From: Streptomyces sp. CC208A
Lineage (GTDB): Bacteria; Actinomycetota; Actinomycetes; Streptomycetales; Streptomycetaceae
Length of the DNA stretch: 64,000 bases
Direction: 5' to 3'
NCBI RefSeq assembly: GCF_030010625.1
Contig: NZ_JASCXN010000003.1
Location: 1 to 64,000 of the forward strand
This document shows, one piece after another, positions 16,774-26,292 of the stretch (position 1 is its first letter; each line of letters starts with the position of its first letter). Below the pieces are notes generated by a model. It saw only the letters and a list, made by a program, of their open reading frames with translations. It searched no databases and was not told the DNA's origin. Made by a program: the position numbers and the translations under genes.

Positions 16774-18102
16774 GTGCCCGACCCCGCACCCCCGCAGGCC
16801 CGGGAGGCGCCCGCCCCGGCGGGCCGCCCGGTCCCCGAACCGGAACCCGGGCTCGTCGAGCGATGGCACGCGGGAGGCGGCGAACTGGTCGACCTCCTCG
16901 CCCTCGTACGGGAACGGCTCGGCGGCGTCTGCGCGTTCCGCCCCGCGCCCGGCGCCCCGCCCACGGTGCTCGTCACCGACCCCGACGCCGTCCGGCACGT
17001 CCTCGTCCTCCACCCCGACCGGTACGTCAAGCGCTCCCACCGGGCCCGGATCCTCGTCGGCGACGGCGTCCTCTCGGCCACCGGCGACGCCTGGCAGCGC
17101 CAACGGCGCCTCCTCCAGTCCCAGTTCACCGGCCCCGGCATGCGCCGGTACGAGGAGCGGATCGCCGCCGCCGCACGGCTGACGGCCGCCCGCTGGGACG
17201 CGTACGCCCGCACCGGCGAGGAGTTCGACCTCGGCGGGGAGATGCGCCGCTTCGCCCTCGACACCATCTGGCGTTCCCTGACCGGGCATCCGCTCGACCC
17301 CGGCACCGAGCGCGAACTCGCCGCCGTCGCCGGGGTGGTGGAGGCCCTGCCCACCCTCCCCGCCGACGAGGCCGTCGCTCACTCCGCCGTCGCCGCCGAG
17401 CTCGCCCGGATCGACGCCGTCGCCGAACGGGCCGTCGCCACGGCCAGGGAGACCGGCGCGGGGCCCGAAGGACCCGGCCTGCTGCACGTCCTCGTCGAGG
17501 GGGCCGGGAACCGTCCCGCGTACACGGACCGGCTGATCCGCGACGAACTCGTCACCCTCCTCGTCGCCGGGCACGAGACCACCGCCACCACCCTCACCTG
17601 GCTGTACCTCCTCCTCGACCGGCACCCGCAGGCCCGCGAAGAGGCCCTCGCGGCCGGGCCCGACGGCTCACCCGAGCGGCGGCGGGCCGTGCGGGCGCTC
17701 GTCCACGAGACGCTCCGCCTCTATCCCTCGGCCTGGATCCTGCCCCGGCACGCCCCCGAGGCCGACACCCTCGCGGGCCACGCGATCCCCGCCGGCACCG
17801 ACCTGCTGGTCTGCCCCTACCTCACCCACCGCGACCCCGGTCTCTGGCCGGAACCCGAGCGCTTCGACCCCACCCGCTTCACCATCCCCGGCCGGCACCC
17901 CGGACACCCCGGCGCCTACCTCCCGTTCGGCCTCGGCCCCCGCGCCTGCCTGGGCGTCCAGTTCGCCCTCCGGGAGACCACCGCCCTCCTCGGGCGGCTT
18001 CTGCCCGCCCACGCCGTCCGCGTCCTCTCCCGCCCGGAGCGGGCGGCCTACGGCATCACGGTCCGTCCCGACGGACCCGCCTCGGCCGCCCTCACCCCGT
18101 AG
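16774..18102 (+). CDS. Cytochrome P450
   Basis: A 442-residue P450. The I-helix is LLVAGHETTATTLTWLYLLL, the K-helix ExxR is HETLRLYP, and the heme loop is FGLGPRACLGVQFA, with the axial Cys at about residue 392. It resembles the CYP102/CYP4-like branch found in actinobacteria rather than the short CYP105 type, and its redox partner is not encoded nearby. The GTG at 16774 was chosen because AGGAG sits seven bases upstream; an in-frame ATG at 16723 lies inside a tandem duplication and would add 17 residues. The product is unknown; fatty-acid or terpenoid hydroxylation is possible. Confidence 0.88.
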   Translation: MPDPAPPQAREAPAPAGRPVPEPEPGLVERWHAGGGELVDLLALVRERLGGVCAFRPAPGAPPTVLVTDPDAVRHVLVLHPDRYVKRSHRARILVGDGVLSATGDAWQRQRRLLQSQFTGPGMRRYEERIAAAARLTAARWDAYARTGEEFDLGGEMRRFALDTIWRSLTGHPLDPGTERELAAVAGVVEALPTLPADEAVAHSAVAAELARIDAVAERAVATARETGAGPEGPGLLHVLVEGAGNRPAYTDRLIRDELVTLLVAGHETTATTLTWLYLLLDRHPQAREEALAAGPDGSPERRRAVRALVHETLRLYPSAWILPRHAPEADTLAGHAIPAGTDLLVCPYLTHRDPGLWPEPERFDPTRFTIPGRHPGHPGAYLPFGLGPRACLGVQFALRETTALLGRLLPAHAVRVLSRPERAAYGITVRPDGPASAALTP

Positions 18103-18103
18103 G

Positions 18104-18586
18104 TCAGCGCATCACGGAGGAGAAGGAGTCGAGCTGCATCCAGGTGACGGGGTTGGACGCCTGCGGGCCGTAGACCTTGATGGCGCGGGCCGTGTTGGCC
18201 TCCACGCGGACCGCGTTGATGCCGTAGCTGTTGTTGCGGGGCACGATGCCGCGGGTCAGCTTGGGCGGCTGGATCGTGGCCGGCAGGGTGCCGAGGGTGC
18301 CGTCGGCGGTGAAGTTGCAGGTGAGGGTGCCGCGGAACTGGAGGAACTCGGTGCCCGCCAGGCGGATGACCCGGGCCTGGATCGGGGCGGTGGCGTTGGG
18401 GGTGACCCCGGCCGCGGGGATGATGTCGGTCCAGTCGACGACGGTCTGGCAGCCGTCGGCCGGGTCCGCGGCGGCGGCCGGGGCGGCGGTGACGAGCGGC
18501 ACGCCGACGGCGGCGACGGGCGCGGCGAGCGCGGCGGTGAGCAGGGAACGGCGGCTGGTCGACGCCGAGGGCGACTGCTTGGTCAT
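18104..18586 (-). CDS. Exported protein with Tat signal; standalone copy of the tail-protein domain
   Basis: A 160-residue protein with a twin-arginine signal (TSRRSLLTAALAAPVAAVG) and an AxA cleavage site near residue 38. The mature part is clearly related to the last 120 residues of the neighbouring protein at 18633-19955. Both share the pattern W-x-D-x-x-x-A-x-G-V-T, LAGT-x-[FY]LQ-[FL]RGTL-x-C, TADG, ATI-P, VPRNN and an ending with ITW-x-x-LD. It is probably a beta-sandwich domain of surface or phage-tail type. The start has GGAGG upstream. The stop is one base from the convergent P450 stop. The function is unknown. Confidence 0.75.
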   Translation of the reverse strand: MTKQSPSASTSRRSLLTAALAAPVAAVGVPLVTAAPAAAADPADGCQTVVDWTDIIPAAGVTPNATAPIQARVIRLAGTEFLQFRGTLTCNFTADGTLGTLPATIQPPKLTRGIVPRNNSYGINAVRVEANTARAIKVYGPQASNPVTWMQLDSFSSVMR

Positions 18587-18632
18587 GAAGGAATCCTCCG
18601 AAGTGAGGTGAGAACGAGGGGAAAGAGGAGGG

Positions 18633-19955
18633 TCAGCGCCAGGCGACCGAGACGCCGTCCAGGTCGATCCAGGTGATCGCGTTGTCGGAGTAGGCGCCGT
18701 ACGCCCACAGTTCGCCGCGGATGTTGGCCTCGATGCGGCAGACGCACCGGCCGGTGTTGTTGTTCCGCGGCACGTTCTGCCGGGCCAGCCGGGTCGGGCG
18801 GATCCGGTGCGGCAGGGTCGCGATCCTGCCGTCCGCGGTGAGCGAGCAGTTCAGGGTGCCGCGCAGCTGGAGGTAGGTGGTGCCGGCGAGGGCGACGAGC
18901 CGGCCGCGCGGGCGCTCGGCGCCGGCGGTGACGCCGGAGGCGAGCGTGAGGTCCACCCAGTCCGACAGGACCTTGACGCCGTCGACGGCGGGCTTCGTCG
19001 GGTACCAGCAGACGGTGACGTCCCGCGAACCGGTCGTGCCGGGAACGGTGTTGCTGAACCCGAAGAGCAGCCGGGTCTCCTGCGTCGCCGGGTCGATCTC
19101 GACGGCGACGCCCTCCGGCTCGCGCCGCTCCAGGCCGTCCGCGCTGGTGACGACCTGGCGGTCGAGGCGCTGCCCGGTGGCCCAGTCGTACGAGGTCATG
19201 AAGGTGATGCCGGGGAAGGCGCTCGGCACCGTGTCCGGGTAGGTCTTCGTGTCGTACGGCGCCCAGTCGTAGGCGTACAGCACGCCGCCCAGCGTCTGGT
19301 AGCCCTGCGAGGTCAGGGTCTTCTGCAGCGGGTAAGGGGACGGCACGGACGGCGTGACGTTCTCGCCGGCCGGCATGACGAAGGTCGTGCCGACGGGCGT
19401 CCAGTCGCCGGCGGCGGCGAGGTCGGCGTCGTACCGGGTGAAGTGCCGCTTGCCGTCCTTGTGGTACATGACGGTCAGCAGGCCCGTGGTGGGGTCGAGC
19501 GAGGGCCCGGTGCCCGCCGTGGAGCCCGGCGGGGTGAACTTCTGCGCCTGCGGGATCGCGGTGGCGTCGAGCGTCCCGCCGTTGACGAACTTGAAGCGCG
19601 TGACGGACTTGCCGAAGGCGACACCGCTGCTGGTGATGTGCAGCGGACCGCACTCGGTCCACAGGTAGCTGTCGGCGCCGACAGGCTGACATCCCATCGA
19701 CAGACCGTGCCCGAAACCCTTGAGCCGCATGGAGCCGGTGACCGCGCCCGTCGTGCGGTGGATGCGGTTCACGTACATGTTGCCGGAGTCGCCCGGCGCG
19801 GTGGCCGAGGACTCCAACTGGAGCACGAAGACGTGCCCGTTGACCGTGTCGGTGGCTATCGCCTGCGGGGCGGGCCCCTGCACCAGGTCGACCGTCTGGA
19901 TCAGCCTGCCGGTGACACCCGACAGGTCGACGCCGTTGGCGTCCGTGAATCCCAT
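18633..19955 (-). CDS. Phage-tail/TagC-like beta-propeller protein
   Basis: A 440-residue protein that I recognise as related to the Streptomyces 'teichoic acid biosynthesis protein C'/phage baseplate group: a beta-propeller of the P68 receptor-binding-protein/TagC type. Typical pieces are GNMYVNRIHRTTGAVTGSM, MRLKGFGHGLSMGCQPVG and the later PEGVAVEIDPATQETRLLFG. The last 120 residues are a second domain shared with the Tat-exported protein at 18104-18586. There is no signal peptide. AGGAGA precedes the ATG at 19955. It may be a phage-derived tail fibre or adhesin turned host gene; no other phage genes are nearby. Confidence 0.68.
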   Translation of the reverse strand: MGFTDANGVDLSGVTGRLIQTVDLVQGPAPQAIATDTVNGHVFVLQLESSATAPGDSGNMYVNRIHRTTGAVTGSMRLKGFGHGLSMGCQPVGADSYLWTECGPLHITSSGVAFGKSVTRFKFVNGGTLDATAIPQAQKFTPPGSTAGTGPSLDPTTGLLTVMYHKDGKRHFTRYDADLAAAGDWTPVGTTFVMPAGENVTPSVPSPYPLQKTLTSQGYQTLGGVLYAYDWAPYDTKTYPDTVPSAFPGITFMTSYDWATGQRLDRQVVTSADGLERREPEGVAVEIDPATQETRLLFGFSNTVPGTTGSRDVTVCWYPTKPAVDGVKVLSDWVDLTLASGVTAGAERPRGRLVALAGTTYLQLRGTLNCSLTADGRIATLPHRIRPTRLARQNVPRNNNTGRCVCRIEANIRGELWAYGAYSDNAITWIDLDGVSVAWR

Positions 19956-20113
19956 GTTCTCTCTCCTGTGTGGATCACCTCCGGATCCACGTCCCCGGGA
20001 TCATCACACGAGGCTGCGGCCGCGGGACAACGGGGCCGGGCGGCCGGACGCCCCCGGGGGACGCTCTGTTACGTTGACGGCCACCGGTCCCGAGGAGAGG
20101 AAGCGATCCGCCC

Positions 20114-20785
20114 ATGGCCCTCATCCACCGCACCACGATGCGGCCGACCAAGCAGGAACTGCTCGCCGCCTGGCTGCCCACCCGCACGTGGTACGCCGCC
20201 GGGGCGGAGGCGCCGCGGCCGGTGAAGGCCGGCGGGTTCCGGCTCGACGACCCCGAGGGCGAGGTGGGCGTCGAGTTCATGGCCGTCACCGACGGCGAGG
20301 GCCCGGACGCGGTCGCGTACCACGTGCCGATGACGTACCGGGGCAAGCCCCTCGACGGCGCCGAACACGCCCTCATCGGCACCTCCGAGCACGGGGTGCT
20401 CGGCACCCGCTGGATCTACGACGGCGCCCACGACCCGGTCCTCGTCGGCCAGTTGTACGCGCTCCTCGCCGGCCGGGCCGTACCGCAGCAGCAGTCCGTC
20501 AGCGACGCCGTCGACCCGACCGTGGCCGCCGCCCTCGACACGGACCACGTCTTCGCCGGGGACGCCGAGCCGCTGGAGGCCGTGGACGGGGCCGACCACA
20601 CCGACGTCCGCGTCCGCGTGCCCGGCGCCGCCGGAGCCCTCGCCCTCCGCCTCCACCGCGTGCTGCGGGCCGCCGACGGGCGGGAACCGGGCGACGGCGC
20701 CCTCGGACGGGTCACTGCCGAGTGGACCCCCGCCGGGGATGCCGCCGCCGTGCGCGGGGCGTACGTGACGGTCCACCGGGCCTGA
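20114..20785 (+). CDS. Maltokinase N-terminal cap-like domain protein
   Basis: A 223-residue protein. The N-terminus (ALIHRTTMRPTKQELLAAWL then PTRTWYAAGAEAPRPVKAGG) and the central GVEFMAVTDGEG and HVPMTYRGKPLDGAEHALIG match the stand-alone cap domain otherwise found fused to maltokinase or alpha-glucan enzymes, often annotated as a '1,4-alpha-glucan branching protein'. It has no kinase domain and no catalytic residues I can name, so a carbohydrate-binding or regulatory role is possible. AGGAAG precedes the ATG. It converges on the LAL regulator gene. Confidence 0.72.
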   Translation: MALIHRTTMRPTKQELLAAWLPTRTWYAAGAEAPRPVKAGGFRLDDPEGEVGVEFMAVTDGEGPDAVAYHVPMTYRGKPLDGAEHALIGTSEHGVLGTRWIYDGAHDPVLVGQLYALLAGRAVPQQQSVSDAVDPTVAAALDTDHVFAGDAEPLEAVDGADHTDVRVRVPGAAGALALRLHRVLRAADGREPGDGALGRVTAEWTPAGDAAAVRGAYVTVHRA

Positions 20786-20811
20786 CCGGAGGCGCTCCGC
20801 TCCCGGTCAGG
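20781..20811. terminator. Bidirectional hairpin containing both stop codons
   Basis: CCTGACCGG (20781-20789) pairs with CCGGTCAGG (20803-20811). The TGA of the plus-strand gene lies in the left arm and the stop of the convergent LAL gene lies in the right arm, so a single hairpin serves both. Confidence 0.65.
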
Positions 20812-23797
20812 GGCGGAGCGCCGTCGCCAGTTGGGCGCGGGAACGGACGTCCAGTTTCTGGTAGATGCGGGTCAGACGGGCCTCGACCGTCTTCACGCTC
20901 AGGAACAGTTTCGCCGCCGCCTCCTGGTTCGAGGCGCCCTGGCCGACCAGGCGGGCCAGCCGCAGCTCGGCCTCCGTCAGGGAGGCGAGGGCGGTCGGCG
21001 GCTCGTCGCCGCCCGGTGCCGTGCCCGGCAGCTCGCCGGCCGGGGCCTCCGTGGCCAGCGCCAGCCACGGGGCCGCGCCCGCCCGCTCGAAGACCGTCGC
21101 CGCCGCGTGCAGCGCCGCCTGCGCCGCCGAACGCCGCCGCCGCTTGCGCTCCACCCGGGCCAGCGCCATCAGCGCCCGGCCCTGTTCCAGCGGCAGGCCC
21201 GCCTCCGCGAACCGGTCGGCCGTCCGGGTCAGCAGCTCCGCCGCCTCGTCGGTCCGGCCCTCCGCCGCCAGACACAGCGCCTGCGCCCGGTCGCACCCCA
21301 GCAACACCGTGGAACGGCCCAGCCGTTCGGCCACCGGACGCACCTCCGCGAGCAGGGAGAGGGCCTCCTCGACCGCGTCGTGGGCGAGCAGCGCCTCCGC
21401 CAGCTCCTCGTGCCAGCGCAGCATCGACGGGTCGACCGTCGACTGCGCCCGCTCGTCCGCCTGCACCCGCCGCAGCGTCTCCAGGGCCGCCGCCACATCG
21501 CCGTTGATCAGCTGGACCCGGCCCAGGGCGTACCGGCTGCGGGAGAGGAAGACCCGGTCGCCCTCCTCCTCCGAGGCCTGCACGCTGCGCCGCGCGTAGC
21601 TCGCCGCCCGGCTCAGGCTGCCGCCCGCGGTCTCGGCCAGCGCCAGCGCGTACCAGGCGGGCCCCGGCGACAGGCCCGCCTCCAGGGTGAGCGCCAGCGA
21701 CTGCCCGGCGTGCGCGAGGGCCGCCGGGCACGGGCCGATCCGCGACTCGATCTCGGCGAGCGTACGGAACAGTTCGATCGCGTCCTCGACCGAACCGCGC
21801 CGCTGCACCAGCGGCAGCAGCGCGTTCAGCTCGTCCCGGGCGTCGGTCAGCCGGTCGTCGAACAGGGCATGACGGATCGTCAGGATCTGGGCCGCGTTGC
21901 GGATGCCGAGCGGGCGCTCCGCCAGCTCCAGCTCCCGCGCCCGGGCCAGCACCGGCTCCGCGTTCGGCGAGCCCAACGCCCGCTCCATCCGGGCCTGCAC
22001 AGTCAGCGCCTGCGCCGTCGTGCGCGGGTCGCCCACCGATGCCGCGAGTGCGGCGGACTCCATCGCCGCCGTCCGGGACCGCTCCGGATCGCCGTCCGCC
22101 AGCACGTACTTGACGGCGAGCCGGAGCTGCACGGCGGCCCGGAGCGCGATCTCGCCCTCCGAATCCTCCATGGCGTGCACGTACATGTCGTCCAGGCCGG
22201 TCAGGCCCTGACCCGCCGTGTCGAGGACCGCGAGCCGGGCCCGTACCCGGTCGGCGGGGGACGCGTCCCGGGCGAGCAGGTCCGTGGCGGCCCGCATCGC
22301 CAGGTCGGCGCGGGCCGCACGGGCCGCCTCCTCGGCCGCGTCCACGAGCCGGGCGATCCGCCGGTCCCCGTCCCGGCCGGGCGTCGACTCGGCGGCCAGC
22401 AGGGCCAGTTCGGCGGCGAGCGCGTTGTTGCCGCGCCGCCGGGCGGTCTCCGCCGCGGCCGCCACCTCGGCGGCCAGCTCCTCGTCAGGACGGTCGGTGG
22501 CCAGCGCCCGGTGCCGTACCGCCTCCACCGGATCGTCCACGACCTCCGCGAGCGCCGCGTGGCCCGCGCTGCGCTCCGCCCAGCAGGCGTCGTGCACCAG
22601 GGTGGACGGCAGCAGCCCGGCGGTGAAGGCGAGCGAGCCGTCCTCGGCGAGCGACACCAGACCGGCCCGCTCGGCCGCCGCCAGGTCCGCCTCCGCGTTG
22701 GGCCGCCCGGCCCGGCGCACCAGCGTCGCCGAGGGGCGCAGCGCAAGGGCCGCGAGCAGCAGGGTGGCCCGGACCGGCGGGGGAGCGGCGCCGAGCAGCT
22801 GGCGGGCGAGGTCCCGGGCGCGGCCGGAGAGCGTCAGCGCCTCGGCGTGGTGCACCGGCGTGCGGGCGTCGGCGAGGGAGCGGCCGACGGCCAGCGCGAG
22901 CCGCGGATTGCCGCCGCTGGCGCGGTGGATGCGGCCGGCCATCCGGGACGGCAACCGGTGGTGGATGAGGAGTTCGGCGATCTCGTCGGCCTGGAGCGGC
23001 GGCACGAGCAGCAGATCGGCCTCGGACGGCACCCACAGGTGCGCGGAGTGCGCCGCGTGCCCGGGGTGAGGACAGCCGGGGGCGCCGGTGCCGGTCTTCG
23101 GCCCGTCGGCGGGGTGGCTGTCCCCGTACGGCTCCGGGGTCTCGACCGCGATCACCCGCAGCGACGGCGGGGCGAGGTGGAGGGCGAAGCGGAGCAGGTC
23201 GGTGCTGTCGGGGTCGAGGAACTCGGCGCCGTCGACGACGAGCAGCACCGGCCCCCGGCCGGTCAGCGCGCGCAGGATCCGCGCGATGCCCAGGCGCAGC
23301 GCGATCGGGTCCCAGCCGCCCTGCTGGATGGGCGCCTCGCGGCAGAGCATGGCGACGGCGGTGCGCTGAGGCCCCGGCAGGTCGTCGAAGACGCCCGAGG
23401 TGAGGACGCCGGAGGACAGGACGTGCGGGGCGCCCGGGACGGTGGCGCCGGACGGGAGGTCCTCCCCCAGGGGGACAGCTTCGGTACGCGGCCCCGGCGG
23501 GGCGACGGTGGCCGCCACCGAGGCCACCAGGGCGGCCGCGGCGGCGCCGGGGATCGCGCGGTCGGCGGGGAGGGCGGCGAGCCACAGCACGGTCTCGCCG
23601 CGGGCCTCGGCCCGGGCGGCGGCGGCCAGCGCGACCTCGGTCTTGCCGACGCCGGCGGGCCCCGTGAGCAGGGCACGGCCACGGGCGTGCAGGACGTTCT
23701 CCAGACGGGCCAGCAGCTCCTCGCGGCCCACCGGTGCCGGGGGCCCGGCGGTGCCGGGGGCACGTGCGGGCAGGGGGCCGTGAGGAACCGTCGTCAC
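20807..23797 (-). CDS. LAL-type LuxR transcriptional regulator with AAA+ ATPase domain
   Basis: A 996-residue protein. The ATPase module has a Walker A LLTGPAGVGKTEVALAAAAR (residues 46-53 are GPAGVGKT), a Walker B near GPVLLVVDGAEFLDPDSTDL, and a helical middle region that fits TPR-like repeats. The C-terminal LuxR helix-turn-helix is LTEAELRLARLVGQGASNQE followed by AAAKLFLSVKTVEARLTRIY. Large ATP-binding LuxR (LAL) regulators usually activate secondary-metabolite or sugar-uptake genes in streptomycetes. No biosynthetic cluster is adjacent, so the target is unknown. The start is GTG at 23797 with CGGAGGT upstream. Confidence 0.9.
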   Translation of the reverse strand: MTTVPHGPLPARAPGTAGPPAPVGREELLARLENVLHARGRALLTGPAGVGKTEVALAAAARAEARGETVLWLAALPADRAIPGAAAAALVASVAATVAPPGPRTEAVPLGEDLPSGATVPGAPHVLSSGVLTSGVFDDLPGPQRTAVAMLCREAPIQQGGWDPIALRLGIARILRALTGRGPVLLVVDGAEFLDPDSTDLLRFALHLAPPSLRVIAVETPEPYGDSHPADGPKTGTGAPGCPHPGHAAHSAHLWVPSEADLLLVPPLQADEIAELLIHHRLPSRMAGRIHRASGGNPRLALAVGRSLADARTPVHHAEALTLSGRARDLARQLLGAAPPPVRATLLLAALALRPSATLVRRAGRPNAEADLAAAERAGLVSLAEDGSLAFTAGLLPSTLVHDACWAERSAGHAALAEVVDDPVEAVRHRALATDRPDEELAAEVAAAAETARRRGNNALAAELALLAAESTPGRDGDRRIARLVDAAEEAARAARADLAMRAATDLLARDASPADRVRARLAVLDTAGQGLTGLDDMYVHAMEDSEGEIALRAAVQLRLAVKYVLADGDPERSRTAAMESAALAASVGDPRTTAQALTVQARMERALGSPNAEPVLARARELELAERPLGIRNAAQILTIRHALFDDRLTDARDELNALLPLVQRRGSVEDAIELFRTLAEIESRIGPCPAALAHAGQSLALTLEAGLSPGPAWYALALAETAGGSLSRAASYARRSVQASEEEGDRVFLSRSRYALGRVQLINGDVAAALETLRRVQADERAQSTVDPSMLRWHEELAEALLAHDAVEEALSLLAEVRPVAERLGRSTVLLGCDRAQALCLAAEGRTDEAAELLTRTADRFAEAGLPLEQGRALMALARVERKRRRRSAAQAALHAAATVFERAGAAPWLALATEAPAGELPGTAPGGDEPPTALASLTEAELRLARLVGQGASNQEAAAKLFLSVKTVEARLTRIYQKLDVRSRAQLATALRP

Positions 23798-23929
23798 CTG
23801 TCGTCACCTCCGCCCGTGGGCCCCGCCCATGAGCCCTGCGCAGAGGATACGGAGCCCACCGGCCCCGTCCAGGGGTCGTGTCCGGCATACGGACAGCCGA
23901 CCCCGCTCCCGAGCCCCTTCCCCCTATGC

Positions 23930-23965
23930 GCGACACCCCCGTGGTGTAGACCACGGGGGTGTCGC
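23930..23965. terminator. Strong 16-bp hairpin downstream of the subtilase gene
   Basis: GCGACACCCCCGTGGT (23930-23945) is perfectly mirrored at 23950-23965 around the loop GTAG. It lies about 55 bases beyond the stop of the minus-strand subtilase gene, the typical place for an intrinsic terminator. Confidence 0.75.
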
Positions 23966-24019
23966 TGACCAGCGGTGATGCTGGTGTGGGGGGTGGTGGA
24001 ACGTGGGGGGAGCGGTGGC

Positions 24020-25852
24020 TCAGAAGGTGAGGCTCCAGGAGTCGATGTAGCCGGTGTCACCCGAGTACACATCGCGGACCTGGAGCTTCCAGGTGCCGTT
24101 GGCGACCTCGCTGGAGGCGTCGACCGTGTACGTCGCGAGGACGTTGTCGGCGCTGTCGGAGGAGTTGGACGTCTTCAGATTGCGCACCGTGCCGTCGGGG
24201 GCGACCAGGTCGATGACCAGGTCCCCGCGCCAGGTGTGCTTGATGTCCACGTCGACCTTGAGGTCGGCGGGGGCGTTGCCGGTGAGGCCGGTGACGGCGA
24301 TCGAGGACGACACGGTGGTGTTGTCGGAGATCGTCACGTTGGCGTCGTTGGTGAAGACGGTGCCGGGCTGGGTGGTGCCGCCGGTGACCGCGTCCACGGT
24401 CTTGGCCGCGTCGGCGATGCCGGCGCCGCAGCCGCCGGAGCAGGTGCCGGGCAGCGGACGGGCGTTGCTCTTGATCGCCGACTCGATCTCGGCCGGGGTC
24501 AGGCTGCTCTTGGCCGACTTCAGGAGGGCGGCGAGGCCGGCGATGTGCGGCGCGGCCATGGAGGTGCCCTGGTAGGGCTTGTAGTTCTCGGTCGACTGGA
24601 CCGTCGTGCCGGAGTTCAGCGTGGAGAGGATGCCGTTCTCGGGGGTGGTGACGGTGCCGGGCGTGTCGGTGGCGCGACGGGTCTCGCCGCCGGGGGCCGA
24701 CACGTCGATGATGGTGCCGTAGTTGGAGTAGAACGACCGGTTGCCCTCGCGGCTGGTCGACGCCACGGTGATGACGTTGGCGCAGTTCGCCGGCGTGAAG
24801 CCGGAGGCGTTGGCGTTGCTGTTGCCCGCCGCGACGACGACGGTGGCGCCGCGCGCGACGGCGCCGTTGATCGCGTTCTTGTAGACGGTCGGGCAGGTGG
24901 AGCTGGCGCCGCCCAGGCTCAGGTTGATGACCTTGGCCGGGTTCGGGTTCGCCGGGACGCCCGCCACGGAGCCGCCGGAGGCCCAGGTGATGGCGTCGGC
25001 GATGTCGGAGGACGAGCCGCCGCACTTGCCGAGCACGCGGATGGGCTGGATCTTCGCGTTGTACGCGATGCCCGCGATGCCCTTGCTGTTGTTCGTGACG
25101 GCGGCGATGGTGCCCGCCACGTGGGTGCCGTGCCAGGAGGAGTTCGACGCCCGCGAGCCGGTGCCGCACTCGCCGTCGGTGGCGTTCCAGTCGCCCTCGT
25201 CCTTGGGGTCCGCGTCGCGGCCGTTGCCGTCGCGGGCGTCGGCGGAGGAGGAGATGAAGTCGTAACCGGCGACGACGTTGGACGCGAGGTCCGAGTGGGC
25301 CGCGTAACCGGTGTCGATGACGGCGACGGTGACGCCCGAGCCGGTCGTCTTGTCCCAGGCCGCGGGAACGTTCATGCCGCCGGTGGCCTCGAAGAGGTCC
25401 CACTGCTTGGCGTAGTCGGTGTCGTTCGGCGTCACGGCCATCGGGTAGGCGCGGATGTCCGGCTCGACGGTGGCGACGGACGGGTCGGCGCGGAAGGCGG
25501 CCATGACCTTGTCCACGTCCTGCTTGGAGGCCGAGTCGCCCAGGTCGACCAGGGCGCTGCCGCCGGTGAGGCGCCGCTCGAAGGCGAGCTTCTCGCCCGT
25601 CTTCGCGGCCTTCTCGGCGGTGTCGGTCTTCGCGGCCTCGTTGGAGCGGGCCTCGGCGGCCTGGCTCTTGTAGGTGACGATGACCTTCTCGACGGGGGCG
25701 CTGGGAAGCGCCTGCATCGCCTGCGAAGCCGGAGCGGGCTTCGGGGCGGGTGCGGCCGGGGCGGCGGCGAACGCCCCGGTGGTGGTGGCAGTGGCACCGA
25801 TGATCGCGGCGGTGGCGACCACGGATATGACTCTCCGCCTGGAACCGTTCAA
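24020..25852 (-). CDS. Secreted S8 subtilisin-like serine protease with P domain
   Basis: A 610-residue exported protease. The TTG start at 25852 opens a signal peptide (NGSRRRVISVVATAAIIGAT up to AFAAAPA). An I9-type propeptide (about residues 50-140) precedes the catalytic domain. The triad is Asp180 (VAVIDTGYAAHSDLA), His241 (WHGTHVAGTIA) and Ser431 (YQGTSMAAPHIAGL), with oxyanion Asn344 (VVVAAGNSN). The last 110 residues form a proprotein-convertase P domain (VDIKHTWRGDLVIDLVAPDG). Several cysteines suggest disulfides. It acts outside the cell in protein breakdown. Expression may be limited by the tandem repeat array further upstream. Confidence 0.9.
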   Translation of the reverse strand: MNGSRRRVISVVATAAIIGATATTTGAFAAAPAAPAPKPAPASQAMQALPSAPVEKVIVTYKSQAAEARSNEAAKTDTAEKAAKTGEKLAFERRLTGGSALVDLGDSASKQDVDKVMAAFRADPSVATVEPDIRAYPMAVTPNDTDYAKQWDLFEATGGMNVPAAWDKTTGSGVTVAVIDTGYAAHSDLASNVVAGYDFISSSADARDGNGRDADPKDEGDWNATDGECGTGSRASNSSWHGTHVAGTIAAVTNNSKGIAGIAYNAKIQPIRVLGKCGGSSSDIADAITWASGGSVAGVPANPNPAKVINLSLGGASSTCPTVYKNAINGAVARGATVVVAAGNSNANASGFTPANCANVITVASTSREGNRSFYSNYGTIIDVSAPGGETRRATDTPGTVTTPENGILSTLNSGTTVQSTENYKPYQGTSMAAPHIAGLAALLKSAKSSLTPAEIESAIKSNARPLPGTCSGGCGAGIADAAKTVDAVTGGTTQPGTVFTNDANVTISDNTTVSSSIAVTGLTGNAPADLKVDVDIKHTWRGDLVIDLVAPDGTVRNLKTSNSSDSADNVLATYTVDASSEVANGTWKLQVRDVYSGDTGYIDSWSLTF

Positions 25853-26292
25853 GGTGGATGGCCCTTTCGAGTACGACGTAGGTGCGGAGCAGTGGCGGCG
25901 GCGCGGGAGTCGCGGTGCGAAGTGGGGTCGCGGCCGTGGTCCCTGGGCTGGGGGGCCCGTGCGCCGCCACCGGCGCCGACGGCCCGGGTCAAGGCCGTCA
26001 CCGGCGGCTTGCGTCCCCGCATGCACCTGTCAGGTGCGCTGGGGGATGTTATCCGCCGGTGCGGAGGACAGTAGGGAACGGGGAGGTGAACGCGATACGG
26101 GGAAAACCCTTGTCACCCCTCAGGGGCGGGGAGGGGGACCCTTGGGGGAGCCGCCGGAGAGAGCCCGCGGAGGGATCCGGAGGGGCGGGCCGCGGAGGGG
26201 TACGCGGGGCGGGGGAGTTACGTGGGCGGAGGGGACGCGGGGAAGGGCGGGGCCGGGTGGGACGACCGCCTCCGGTCCCGAGCGAGCGCCCT
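25853..26292. other. Upstream region of the subtilase gene without a gene
   Basis: No frame here has family similarity. The stretch should contain the subtilase promoter on the minus strand. It is more purine-biased toward 26100-26260 (runs such as GGGGCGGGGAGGGGG on the plus strand), and the tandem repeats begin just beyond it. Confidence 0.45.

Noticed and set aside
18633..19955. Remnant prophage around the tail-like propeller protein
   Set aside because: No other phage structural, lysis or integration genes are present between 16 and 24 kb.
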